This document shows, piece by piece, positions 17,934 to 26,618 of a DNA stretch of 64,000 nt. The translations under genes and the position numbers were made by a program. A model generated the notes under the pieces. That model was not told the DNA's origin, searched no databases, and saw nothing but the letters and a program-made list of their open reading frames with translations. Source of the stretch: Saccharicrinis sp963667815 (lineage in GTDB: Bacteria > Bacteroidota > Bacteroidia > Bacteroidales > Marinilabiliaceae); NCBI GenBank assembly GCA_963667815.1, contig OY764021.1. One strand, 5' to 3'. Positions within the stretch are counted from its first letter, which is position 1. Each line of letters opens with the position of its first letter.

Positions 17934-20723
17934 TTATTTTGAATATTTAATAGGTATTAGTTTAACCTGACTGTTTAAACCTGCCGGCATGGTTTCCCAA
18001 TTGGCATAACCTGTTTTTTTATAGTTTAAGTCAACAAAATTGATCTCTTTGAAAATTCGCCATTCAATACCTTGACGATCAATACTGGCAACGTGATTGG
18101 CAGGTAAACCTGTTACTTCTACTTCAATAGAATTTAATCCGTGTTTAATATATTCGCCAACAGAAACCAAATAAGGAACCGACCATAGTGTTTGCACTTT
18201 CTGGCCATTTATTTTTACTCTGGCAGTTTCTCTAACATCTCCTAAATCAAGAATCCATTCGGTATGTTCATCTTTATTAATGGTAAATGTTGTAGAGTAA
18301 ACGGCTACACCCATGTTTTCCTTAGCTTCAGGAACATTTAATTTGGTCCAGGGAATTAAAGTAGGTAAGGTAAAGGTATCTGTGATAGCCGGAATACTTT
18401 CTTTGAAATAAACTTTCCAGTTGTTATTGATTAAATATGGTTCACCGGATTCAACAATGTAAGGCCAGTTTTCGCAATTGACAGGCGATTTATAGGTTCT
18501 TAAAATGATGGATTCACCAGATTTTAACTGTATGCGAACTTTGGTTTGTCCGTTCTCTTCTTTAGTCATGGCTTTTCCTATTTTTCCTGTCATAGGATCA
18601 AAGAAAACGACTGTATTTGCAGATTCTTGCAGAGCAATCCAGGTATCTGTATCCTGATGCTTTAATGCCGAAATAAAATAGTGATGTCCGTTGTTGTTTT
18701 TACGACGAATAAACTGAAGGTCTGCTTTCTTTTTAAATTCTTCGGCAACAACACCTGTTTCATCTAAAGTTTTCTCAAAATCAACACCAGTAATAATTTT
18801 TCCTTTTTTATAAACTGTTGACGTTGTTTTTGTAAAATCAGTAGCAGGAAGTTCGCTGATTAAACCGTTGAAGTTATCTCTGCGCTCTTTTAATTTCCCA
18901 AACCCTGGAACATCGTTTGGATAGTTTTCAAGGAAGATGATTTGTGCACCTTCAGAAGCTAGTTTTAACAGGTTTTTGAGTGTTTCAACCGGAATTTTAT
19001 TAGCAGCAGGTACAATCAGAGCTTTATATGAAGCACCACCTTCTGTTACTAAACTTCCATTTTTAACTGTTGTTGAGTTTACAAAATTGTCAGATATATA
19101 ATCCATGTCGTAGCCAGCCTTGCTAATTGAATTTACCACACTGATAAATTCGGGAGCACGTTCTTTCATGGCATGAATATCAAACATCAATAAACGACCT
19201 TCTTCATTATGCCACATGTCGTAAACAGGAAGATAAACCAGAAAATCATTGTCCGGTTGCCCCATTTGCATAAAAGATTGTACACGCGAAATATATTTGA
19301 AGAAAGGCTGGGCATCGCGCCATAATGGGTTGGTAGGACTCATATCAACAGATGCATAAAACTTCCAGCCTGGCCACGCAGCGTCTTCAGGACTATAAGT
19401 CGTTCCATGAAAATAAACATGATTTACACCCGAAACATACATCAAATCCAAATCGGGTTTACATTGAGAAAACGAAGTGCGGAAGTGTTCTGTTAACCAT
19501 GTAAAAGTTTCAGATGAGGTATATTGCTTTCCTGAAATATGTGCAGCCGATGAGGCATATTTTAACATTGATAAATCAGAGAAGTTATGACGGGTCATAG
19601 AATCTTTACGCAGGCCTTTAATATCGAAATCTGATAATCCAAAACCTTCGCATTCCGGAACATCAACCGCAGCATAAATATCAATTAAATTACCAGGAGA
19701 TCCATGGGCCTGATTACGTGTTTTACTGTTTAAACTATGTGCCCATTCTGTCCAGGGAATTGTAAAGTTGTTGACTAACATGCTCGAAAAAGTTTCTCTG
19801 TAATCAGAAATAATTCTTGCAGTAGTATCGTTATGTTCTTCACTTAAAAACCAAGGAAGATATTCCTCTAATTTATAACCATGCATTTTTTCAAAAGCTT
19901 CCAGTAAACCCGGAGTCCAATCGGCGCGATACACTTCGTAACTATCGTTGAAGAAATAGTTGGGAGGAGTAGCATTACTTTTTGTAAAAGCCTTTGTAAA
20001 GCGATCTAAATAACGTTCAACGCCATCTTTTGAGAAGTGATTTAATACCAAACCTTTTCCACCTGGAGCTGCTCTTTTAACCTGTTGGAAAGTATGCCCT
20101 TCAAACAAAGCAATTAACTTCCAGTTACCTTTAGGTGCTGTCCAGTTCAATCTTTTGTTTTCAACTTTATCTGTAAGATTTAAGCATTCTCCTGCCTCAG
20201 AGTATGCCATTAATCGTGAAAGAACCGCAGTTGCCTGTTGTTTTTTATCATCAGGAATGATTTCATCCTTTAACTGTTTCCCTGTGCTTAAGTTATATTC
20301 CTTAATCAATAAACGACCTGCAGCATCTTCAACAGTTACTTCTGGACCACCAAAAGGCCAGCCGGTTCCGGTATTCATGTCAATGTTAATACCTAGTCTT
20401 TTGCCTTCATTTTGAGTGTGAGTATACAACTCCATCCATCTGTCTGACAAGAAGTCAACTTCATTGGAATCGTTACCCTGAATACCATAAATAGGTGTAA
20501 TTTCAAGGGAACCAATTCCTGCATCAGCATATGCTTCCATGTTTTTAGTAAGGTTGGTTTCGTCAACAGCATTTCCCATCCACCACCAACGTGATCCTGG
20601 TTTTGTGTCAATTGATTCCTCAGGCCATTCAACCTTTTGTTGACACTGAGCAAATAATAATGGAATACACAAAAGTGTTGTGTATTTTGCCAGTTTTTTA
20701 ATGGATAACAACATGATCAGCAA
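17934..20723 (-). CDS. GH106 alpha-L-rhamnosidase (lipoprotein)
   Basis: 929 aa. GH106 hallmarks: KPGSRWWWMGNAVDETNL near the start, GIGSLEITPIYG, MNTGTGWPFGGP, and a C-terminal jelly-roll (about 790-925) with ILDLGDVRETARVKINGQ. A lipobox-like LFAQC suggests membrane anchoring. It removes alpha-L-rhamnose from RG-I or RG-II fragments. The first ATG overlaps the upstream CE12 gene by 26 bases; a second ATG three codons later cuts the overlap to 17, and either may be used. Overlap indicates translational coupling. Confidence 0.9.
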   Translation of the reverse strand: MLIMLLSIKKLAKYTTLLCIPLLFAQCQQKVEWPEESIDTKPGSRWWWMGNAVDETNLTKNMEAYADAGIGSLEITPIYGIQGNDSNEVDFLSDRWMELYTHTQNEGKRLGINIDMNTGTGWPFGGPEVTVEDAAGRLLIKEYNLSTGKQLKDEIIPDDKKQQATAVLSRLMAYSEAGECLNLTDKVENKRLNWTAPKGNWKLIALFEGHTFQQVKRAAPGGKGLVLNHFSKDGVERYLDRFTKAFTKSNATPPNYFFNDSYEVYRADWTPGLLEAFEKMHGYKLEEYLPWFLSEEHNDTTARIISDYRETFSSMLVNNFTIPWTEWAHSLNSKTRNQAHGSPGNLIDIYAAVDVPECEGFGLSDFDIKGLRKDSMTRHNFSDLSMLKYASSAAHISGKQYTSSETFTWLTEHFRTSFSQCKPDLDLMYVSGVNHVYFHGTTYSPEDAAWPGWKFYASVDMSPTNPLWRDAQPFFKYISRVQSFMQMGQPDNDFLVYLPVYDMWHNEEGRLLMFDIHAMKERAPEFISVVNSISKAGYDMDYISDNFVNSTTVKNGSLVTEGGASYKALIVPAANKIPVETLKNLLKLASEGAQIIFLENYPNDVPGFGKLKERRDNFNGLISELPATDFTKTTSTVYKKGKIITGVDFEKTLDETGVVAEEFKKKADLQFIRRKNNNGHHYFISALKHQDTDTWIALQESANTVVFFDPMTGKIGKAMTKEENGQTKVRIQLKSGESIILRTYKSPVNCENWPYIVESGEPYLINNNWKVYFKESIPAITDTFTLPTLIPWTKLNVPEAKENMGVAVYSTTFTINKDEHTEWILDLGDVRETARVKINGQKVQTLWSVPYLVSVGEYIKHGLNSIEVEVTGLPANHVASIDRQGIEWRIFKEINFVDLNYKKTGYANWETMPAGLNSQVKLIPIKYSK

Positions 20724-21447
20724 TATTTTTAAGGTTTTGTTTTTTAATTTCTTTTGCTACAATCTCAGCAACGGCCATGGCTCCCGGAGTTTGAAGGTGA
20801 GTATCGTCTTGCGACCCATTAGGACGAATAGAATCAACACCTGCCGGAATCCACATATATAATTCTTTTGAAGGTTCATCACCCATCATAATAATCATGT
20901 CTCTGGTTTTTACGTAAGTATCAATCAGAGGTATATTTAATGAATCAGCTAGTTGACGCATGATTGCAGGGTAACCCAACAAACGGTCATCCACAAGAGA
21001 TCTTCCATTAAAAGTTCTCATTACAATTGAAGTTGCAAGAATAGGATTGGCTTGTTTAGACTGAGCCTCCTGAATCATTTTTAACAAGTTATTTTTATAG
21101 TCAGGGTAGGAGGCATGTCTTTCCGGTTTAGACGAAGCATCGTTGTGCCCAAATTGAATAATAACATAATCATCAGGCTTAATAGAATCAATAATTCCTT
21201 GCCATCTGTTTTCAGCAATAAAGCTTTTGGTACTTCTTCCGGCTTTTGCCTTATTAACTATAGTAACATGCTCATCAAAAAAACTGGGTAACATCTGTGC
21301 CCAACCTCTCATTACAGTTCGTGTAGTATCGTACCCTTGAGCTGTTGAGTCGCCAGCAATATAAATACTCACATCTTTAGGTTTGGGTGTGTTACAGCTA
21401 ACAAGTGCAATAATTGAAAATAGAGCTATTATTGTTTTTTGTTTCAT
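20698..21447 (-). CDS. CE12 rhamnogalacturonan acetylesterase (lipoprotein)
   Basis: 249 aa, a usual size for a one-domain CE12. The lipoprotein signal ends at Cys18 (ALVSC). SGNH blocks: GDSTA (nucleophile Ser34), the KAGRSTKSF Gly, FGHND, and DDTHL with the catalytic Asp/His. It removes O-acetyl groups from galacturonate residues of RG-I so that lyases and hydrolases can act. It overlaps the GH106 gene and lies 87 bases after the fusion gene in the same operon. Confidence 0.9.
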   Translation of the reverse strand: MKQKTIIALFSIIALVSCNTPKPKDVSIYIAGDSTAQGYDTTRTVMRGWAQMLPSFFDEHVTIVNKAKAGRSTKSFIAENRWQGIIDSIKPDDYVIIQFGHNDASSKPERHASYPDYKNNLLKMIQEAQSKQANPILATSIVMRTFNGRSLVDDRLLGYPAIMRQLADSLNIPLIDTYVKTRDMIIMMGDEPSKELYMWIPAGVDSIRPNGSQDDTHLQTPGAMAVAEIVAKEIKKQNLKNIADHVVIH

Positions 21448-21534
21448 TTTTTAAGTGTTTTCTATTCTTCATAAGAAACAAATAACCAAAACTTATTGTG
21501 TTATGCCATTTGTTATCTATGTATGCTATTTTGA

Positions 21535-24500
21535 TTATTTATTTTCGTTCACTAATTTGATATCAACCGGTAAATTTCTGTTACAGGTTATTTTATTGTC
21601 TTTAAAAATTAACTCACCTACTTGTATGGATGATCTTCTGGTTTCGTAGTTATCTTCCTTAACACCTTCTGTTCTTCCCGGATGTGTAAAGTAAAAGATG
21701 TAGGCTCTGCCATTGTTAACAACAACATCAGCATGACCGCCTTTTACTTCGTCATCAGTTCCAAAACCTGGTTTGGCAAGGATAAAATCCTCCTGAAGAT
21801 GCCAGTTATCCATATTTTTGGAGCTGTAAACAGTAAGTCCTCTCCATGAATCAATAATCATGAAATACCTGTCTTTCCAATAGAAAACCACAGGACCTTC
21901 GCCACGCCTTTGAGCAGCAGCTAAACCTTTATCTTTCCAAGTGTATAAATCATCACTTTCAGCGTAGTATATTGATTTATTATGACGCTCGTTATTGTAA
22001 TACATTCTCCACTTTCCGTTTGGTGCTTTTATCACTTCAGCATCAATCACCTTATCAGACACAAGATTAATCTTTGATTCAAATTTCCAGTCAATTAAAT
22101 TACTACTGGTCAGATGAATGATTTCGCGAGGATGACTCCAATCCGAAAATACACCCGGAACAATTGTTAAATACATATGGTAGGTTCCATTGTGTTCCAT
22201 AACATCAGGAGCCCAATAGGTAACATCTTTACCTCCGTAACTTATCTTTGCGTCGGTTTTGTATTTCCATGTTAATCCGCCATCTTCAGATTCTGCAATA
22301 CCAATAGGTGTACCATGAACCCAATCTACGCCCTGAGTATTTTCAAGGTTCGCTCTACGATTGGTATAAAACATAAACCATTTTTGTTCTTGTTTATTCC
22401 ATATGATAACCGGATCTGCAGCACCATCGAAAACAGGATCGCGATAAAGAGGTTTTGGAGCAACTTTGGTAGGATTATCTATAGAATCCTTATTCATGTA
22501 ATTCTTTAAATCGCAATTTTCAAGATTGTAAACTGCTTTTGCTATAGTATTTCCGTTTAAAATGGCGCCGATATAAGAAGTATGTACATTATCCTTATAG
22601 TAAGATTTGGTTGCTTCCTGACCAATTTTTTCGTATTCCTTAGCACATAAATCATTGGCATCGATGTAGCATACATTTTCTTCTTCAGCTACTTGTTTGG
22701 TCCATTTAGCATAGGTATCCGTAACTCTGGCCATTTTTTCATCCTCCCAATTGTTACGTGGAGTATGAGATAATGCTATCACTTTAACACCATGTGCTTT
22801 GGCTTGTTTAATATAATGACGCATGTAATGACCAAATGTATAAACAGTTTCCGGACCTCCGGTTGCTTCCATAATATAGTCCTGAGATTCTTCTCCGGCT
22901 CCTTTTATCGAAGCACGAGCGCGTCCAGTATTAAAAGGACCACCATCATTATGTCCGAATTGAATAAACAAGTAATCTCCTTCTTTTAGCCCTTCCAATA
23001 CATTCTGCCATAAACCTTCAGTAAGGAAAGTACGACTACTACGACCACCCAATGCATGGTTTTCAATAGATATTTTTGTTGTATCAAAGAAATGGTCAAA
23101 GAAACTGGCCCATCCCCATTGACCTAAATCACCTCGATCGCGACCATTTTTAACGGTAGAATCACCTATAACAAAAACAACAGGATGATCTCCTTTACGA
23201 GTGCTGCCAGCTTTTAAATAAGGTGGGTGACGAGGATCACCAACTTCAAAAATGGGTTGAGTATATGGTTGTCTTTGTCCGTAGAAATGAACTGCACTAT
23301 CGTTCATTTTAGGAAAGTTATGATTCAATAGCTCAATCATTTCAGCTCCGGCAAATAACATAGGTCCATAGCCATGTGCAGCAAATGAGCTTGTTGGACG
23401 GTGGTAATAAAACGCAGGATCAAAGCCCATTCCTGTTCCTACACAGGTACCTTCAACTTGCCCCTGTGCATTGATTTTTTCAGACAGTGCATTCCATCCT
23501 AATGTGGCAACAGGTCCATAAACCTTTGCATTTAGCCATCCCTGGTTAATACCATGAGCAATGGCGTAAACATAAATTGCAGAGGCAGAGGTTTCAAGAT
23601 ATGAGTCGTTTTTATTGATTAACTGATGCCATAAACCTTCTCCTGACTGATATTGCACTAAAGCAGCAATATGTTTTTGGTATAAGTCTAAAATCCACTC
23701 ACGATCTTCATTTCTATCAGAAAGAACATCTAAAGCTTCACATAAAGTAAGTAAAGCCCACCCATTAGCTCTGGCCCAGTAAAATTTAGGTTCCGGATTT
23801 AAACCTTCAACCCAACCATGACGAAACAGGCCATCTTCATCAACAAACATCTTTTCTTTAAAAAGCCTGATCTGCTTAATGGCTTCTGAGGTGTATTTAT
23901 TGTCGCGCTTATATTTTCCCATTTGTAGCAGGGCCGGGATTCCCATAAACATATCATCTAACCATACCGTATTATGAAGAGGACGTTTCCGGGCAAAAGT
24001 ACCATCTTGTAATCTGTATTCATGGTACATAATATAGTCGATGTAATTTCCTATTAAAGTATCTAGTTCAACCGATGGTTTATCATAAATAGAAGCTTTG
24101 ATCATAGAAGTGCACATTGCCCCGGCATCATCCAGGGCATGTGGTTGTAACACACTTCTGATTACAGGGTCTATGGTTCCCTCCTGGGATAATATGTTTT
24201 GAAAATAGGGAGCAACATCAGATAAGAACTTAAAGCGATCTTTCACATACTTAAGATATTTGTTATCATCAGATATCTGGGCCATTCTTATCAAGGCTGC
24301 ATAAGTTACTCCCCACTCATAAGATGTCAATCGAAAATCGCCTTTTTTCAGATGGCAATTGTTCGTAATATTTTTATAATCGGTAACGACTTGTTGATTG
24401 GTTGAATTAATGATTTGAGTTGGAGTAGTTTTTGAAAGATATTGAAGGATGGTTTCCATTTTTGTTCCAATCTCAACCTGATTTGGAACATGATAATTTA

Positions 24501-24699
24501 TAGGATAATCAGGCTGTAGTAGATGTAAAGGTGTGTTGGCATCATTTACAGCATTATTTGTGATTGTAATTTCCTTTTTCTTTTTTTTCGATTTTGCTTC
24601 TTTTTTTTCGGCAAACGAAGCAAATCCCATAAAACTTAATAGAAGGAATATGGAAATGGTTTTTAAATGAAATTGATTGTTGCTAAATATAGTCTTCAT
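21535..24699 (-). CDS. Three-domain enzyme: GH105 + CE12 esterase + GH43-like propeller
   Basis: 1054 aa with a signal peptide (about 1-30) and a Lys-rich linker. Domain 1 (about 75-460) is a GH105 unsaturated rhamnogalacturonyl hydrolase: LTSYEWGVTYAAL, WLDDMFMG (Asp249/250), FYWARANGWALL. Domain 2 (about 505-735) is a CE12 SGNH esterase: GDST (Ser514), GGRSSRTF, GHND (Asn584), DNVHT (Asp703/His706). Domain 3 (about 755-1035) is a five-bladed propeller of GH43/GH32 type: ADPVI (Asp763), YWAPDV, and a GEGPVVFY Glu. All three catalytic sets look intact. The plus-strand arm carries GH105 and CE12 as adjacent separate genes. The third domain's sugar is unknown. Confidence 0.88.
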   Translation of the reverse strand: MKTIFSNNQFHLKTISIFLLLSFMGFASFAEKKEAKSKKKKKEITITNNAVNDANTPLHLLQPDYPINYHVPNQVEIGTKMETILQYLSKTTPTQIINSTNQQVVTDYKNITNNCHLKKGDFRLTSYEWGVTYAALIRMAQISDDNKYLKYVKDRFKFLSDVAPYFQNILSQEGTIDPVIRSVLQPHALDDAGAMCTSMIKASIYDKPSVELDTLIGNYIDYIMYHEYRLQDGTFARKRPLHNTVWLDDMFMGIPALLQMGKYKRDNKYTSEAIKQIRLFKEKMFVDEDGLFRHGWVEGLNPEPKFYWARANGWALLTLCEALDVLSDRNEDREWILDLYQKHIAALVQYQSGEGLWHQLINKNDSYLETSASAIYVYAIAHGINQGWLNAKVYGPVATLGWNALSEKINAQGQVEGTCVGTGMGFDPAFYYHRPTSSFAAHGYGPMLFAGAEMIELLNHNFPKMNDSAVHFYGQRQPYTQPIFEVGDPRHPPYLKAGSTRKGDHPVVFVIGDSTVKNGRDRGDLGQWGWASFFDHFFDTTKISIENHALGGRSSRTFLTEGLWQNVLEGLKEGDYLFIQFGHNDGGPFNTGRARASIKGAGEESQDYIMEATGGPETVYTFGHYMRHYIKQAKAHGVKVIALSHTPRNNWEDEKMARVTDTYAKWTKQVAEEENVCYIDANDLCAKEYEKIGQEATKSYYKDNVHTSYIGAILNGNTIAKAVYNLENCDLKNYMNKDSIDNPTKVAPKPLYRDPVFDGAADPVIIWNKQEQKWFMFYTNRRANLENTQGVDWVHGTPIGIAESEDGGLTWKYKTDAKISYGGKDVTYWAPDVMEHNGTYHMYLTIVPGVFSDWSHPREIIHLTSSNLIDWKFESKINLVSDKVIDAEVIKAPNGKWRMYYNNERHNKSIYYAESDDLYTWKDKGLAAAQRRGEGPVVFYWKDRYFMIIDSWRGLTVYSSKNMDNWHLQEDFILAKPGFGTDDEVKGGHADVVVNNGRAYIFYFTHPGRTEGVKEDNYETRRSSIQVGELIFKDNKITCNRNLPVDIKLVNENK

Positions 24700-24853
24700 T
24701 GTTCAAATATATTTTTCATCTTTTAAATGAAATCTGTCAAATTTGATCATTACTTCTGTGAGAAAGATATGATTTGTCGAAATGATATTTTATGACTCGT
24801 TTCTTCAGATTGTATTTTTGATCTCTTTGATGATATGTTTTTACAATTTCAAA

Positions 24854-24888
24854 AATATACATCTGCATTGTTTTAGCAGATGTATATT
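24854..24888 (-). terminator. Intrinsic terminator after the sulfatase gene
   Basis: Perfect 13-base arms AATATACATCTGC (24854-24866) and GCAGATGTATATT (24876-24888). On the minus strand it ends in TTTTTGAAA. It lies in the 354-base gap between the sulfatase and the fusion gene, so these may be separate or attenuated transcripts. Nothing else is seen in that gap. Confidence 0.72.
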
Positions 24889-25053
24889 CTTCCATAAACC
24901 TGTGTTTTTATACTTAAGATTATTTTACCCTCATACATGTCTTTTTCGATTCAGAATATTTTGTTTTGATAACGAGCTAGTCTAGAGGGTGTTTTATTAT
25001 ATTTTGCCAAATGTTATCAATACTGATATCATCCATGTTTATTCTGAGATCGT

Positions 25054-26571
25054 TTATTCAGGTGTTACTGGCCAGTACGGAGAATCAGTTCTACACCCCG
25101 AAAGGTATGTTTTAATCTCTTTAATAATCTCTGGATGTCCACTTGAAATGTCATTTTGTTCACCTATATCTGTAGATAAATCATATAATTCCATTTTTCC
25201 TCCAATAACAACAGCTTTCCATTTACCGTATCGTACAGCTTGTTTATAGCCTCGTTCAAAGAATTCCCAATACAAAAATCTTGGTTTGTCCGAAGTAGGT
25301 TGATCCAGTATTGAAGAATATACACTAACTCCATCGGTTTTCATTTTGTTTGTTTTATAATCTGCTATTTCAGAAAACGTAGGCATAATGTCGGCAAAAT
25401 ACCAGGGTAGGTCTGATTGAGTTCCTGCTTTTACCATTTTAGGAGACCATACAATCATTGGAGTCCTGATACCACCTTCGTACATATCTCTTTTGTAGCC
25501 CCTAAGCTGACCATTTGAATCAAAGAAGTCTACTACTTCGGTTAACTTATCAGAGTAGTTTGATCTTGGGCCATTGTCGGAAGCAAAAAATACAATGGTA
25601 TTTTCACTCAATCCTTCATTAATAATAGCTTGTTTTAACCTTTCTATGTTTTGATCAAGATGATATATCATAGAGGCATAAGTTTTCATGTCATCAGGCC
25701 AGTCTTTATCATCATAAATAGCATTATCCGGTGCATCAAGAGGGGCATGGGGATTTGAATAGCATAACATCACCATAAAAGGTTGATCAGCATTTTTATT
25801 CTTTTTAATAAAATCAATGGTTTCATCGGTACATATGTCAGTATGATAATATCCTTTTTTACTATCTGCATTCTGAGGAATATCAATCATTACATCATTT
25901 TTCATCCTTTTATCTGGCCAGTATGTACTTGAATAGGTTTGTGGTTTATTAATCAACCAGCCATAAAATTCATCAAATCCATGATATAATGGGGTAGCAG
26001 TAGAATCAAAACCTCCTAGATGCCATTTTCCAACCAGGCAGGTTTTGTAACCAGCATCGTGCATTAAACTACCTACTGTATAATCATCAGAAGCAATATT
26101 TGCCCTGTAAATAGTTTTAGTTCCTTTTTTACCTTCTTTTCCTCCTGTAATAGTAGTATTACCTCTAACTGTTGTATGGCCTGTATGTTGACCCGTCATT
26201 AAAACACTTCTGGATGGGCCGCATACCGGAGCTCCGGCATAGGTGCTTGTATATATTTTTCCTTCTTTGGCAAGTTGGTCAATATGGGGTGTTTGCATTA
26301 GTTTCTGACCTGCATAACCAACGTCGTTGTATCCTAAATCATCGGCAAGAACAAAAATAATGTTTGGCTTTTTTGTTGTTTCTTTTTGGGTTTGGGAAGA
26401 ATGGGATGGATTAGTTGTACATCCACAAAGAATTGATAGGATAATTATAAGGACAGAAGATATTTGGGTTCTTAGGAATGACAATAATTGGATGTAAGTC
26501 TCTTTAGTTATATAATACATTGCAAGTAAAAATGTGATAAATAATAAAACAAGTATGATAAAAATGGGCAA
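25054..26571 (-). CDS. Formylglycine-dependent sulfatase (lipoprotein)
   Basis: 505 aa as drawn. A type I sulfatase of the alkaline phosphatase fold: metal site NIIFVLADDLGYNDVG (Asp77/78), and the CxPSR activation motif CGPSR (Cys117, to be converted to formylglycine) followed by SVLMTGQ. Later, CYSNPHAPLD and FFASDNGPRS supply further metal/substrate residues. The first Met (26571) falls inside the hairpin after susD, so a start at Met18 (26520) is plausible; a lipobox-like LCGC follows at residues 48-51. It would remove sulfate esters from a glycan. No sulfatase-maturing enzyme is in the window. Confidence 0.88.
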   Translation of the reverse strand: MPIFIILVLLFITFLLAMYYITKETYIQLLSFLRTQISSVLIIILSILCGCTTNPSHSSQTQKETTKKPNIIFVLADDLGYNDVGYAGQKLMQTPHIDQLAKEGKIYTSTYAGAPVCGPSRSVLMTGQHTGHTTVRGNTTITGGKEGKKGTKTIYRANIASDDYTVGSLMHDAGYKTCLVGKWHLGGFDSTATPLYHGFDEFYGWLINKPQTYSSTYWPDKRMKNDVMIDIPQNADSKKGYYHTDICTDETIDFIKKNKNADQPFMVMLCYSNPHAPLDAPDNAIYDDKDWPDDMKTYASMIYHLDQNIERLKQAIINEGLSENTIVFFASDNGPRSNYSDKLTEVVDFFDSNGQLRGYKRDMYEGGIRTPMIVWSPKMVKAGTQSDLPWYFADIMPTFSEIADYKTNKMKTDGVSVYSSILDQPTSDKPRFLYWEFFERGYKQAVRYGKWKAVVIGGKMELYDLSTDIGEQNDISSGHPEIIKEIKTYLSGCRTDSPYWPVTPE

Positions 26572-26591
26572 CTCAAATAAATGAGTTACCC
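26566..26591 (-). terminator. Hairpin between susD and sulfatase, probable attenuator
   Basis: Arms GGGCAACTCA (26566-26575) and TGAGTTACCC (26582-26591), one mismatch. On the minus strand it is followed by ATTTTTATC. It would lower transcription of genes downstream of susCD. Confidence 0.65.
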
Positions 26592-26618
26592 ATAATCTAT
26601 TTACATTTTAATACTTTT

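Noticed and set aside
24782..24985. 67-codon plus-strand frame rich in Phe/Cys
   Set aside because: It covers the terminator between minus-strand PUL genes; the composition is that of AT-rich non-coding DNA.
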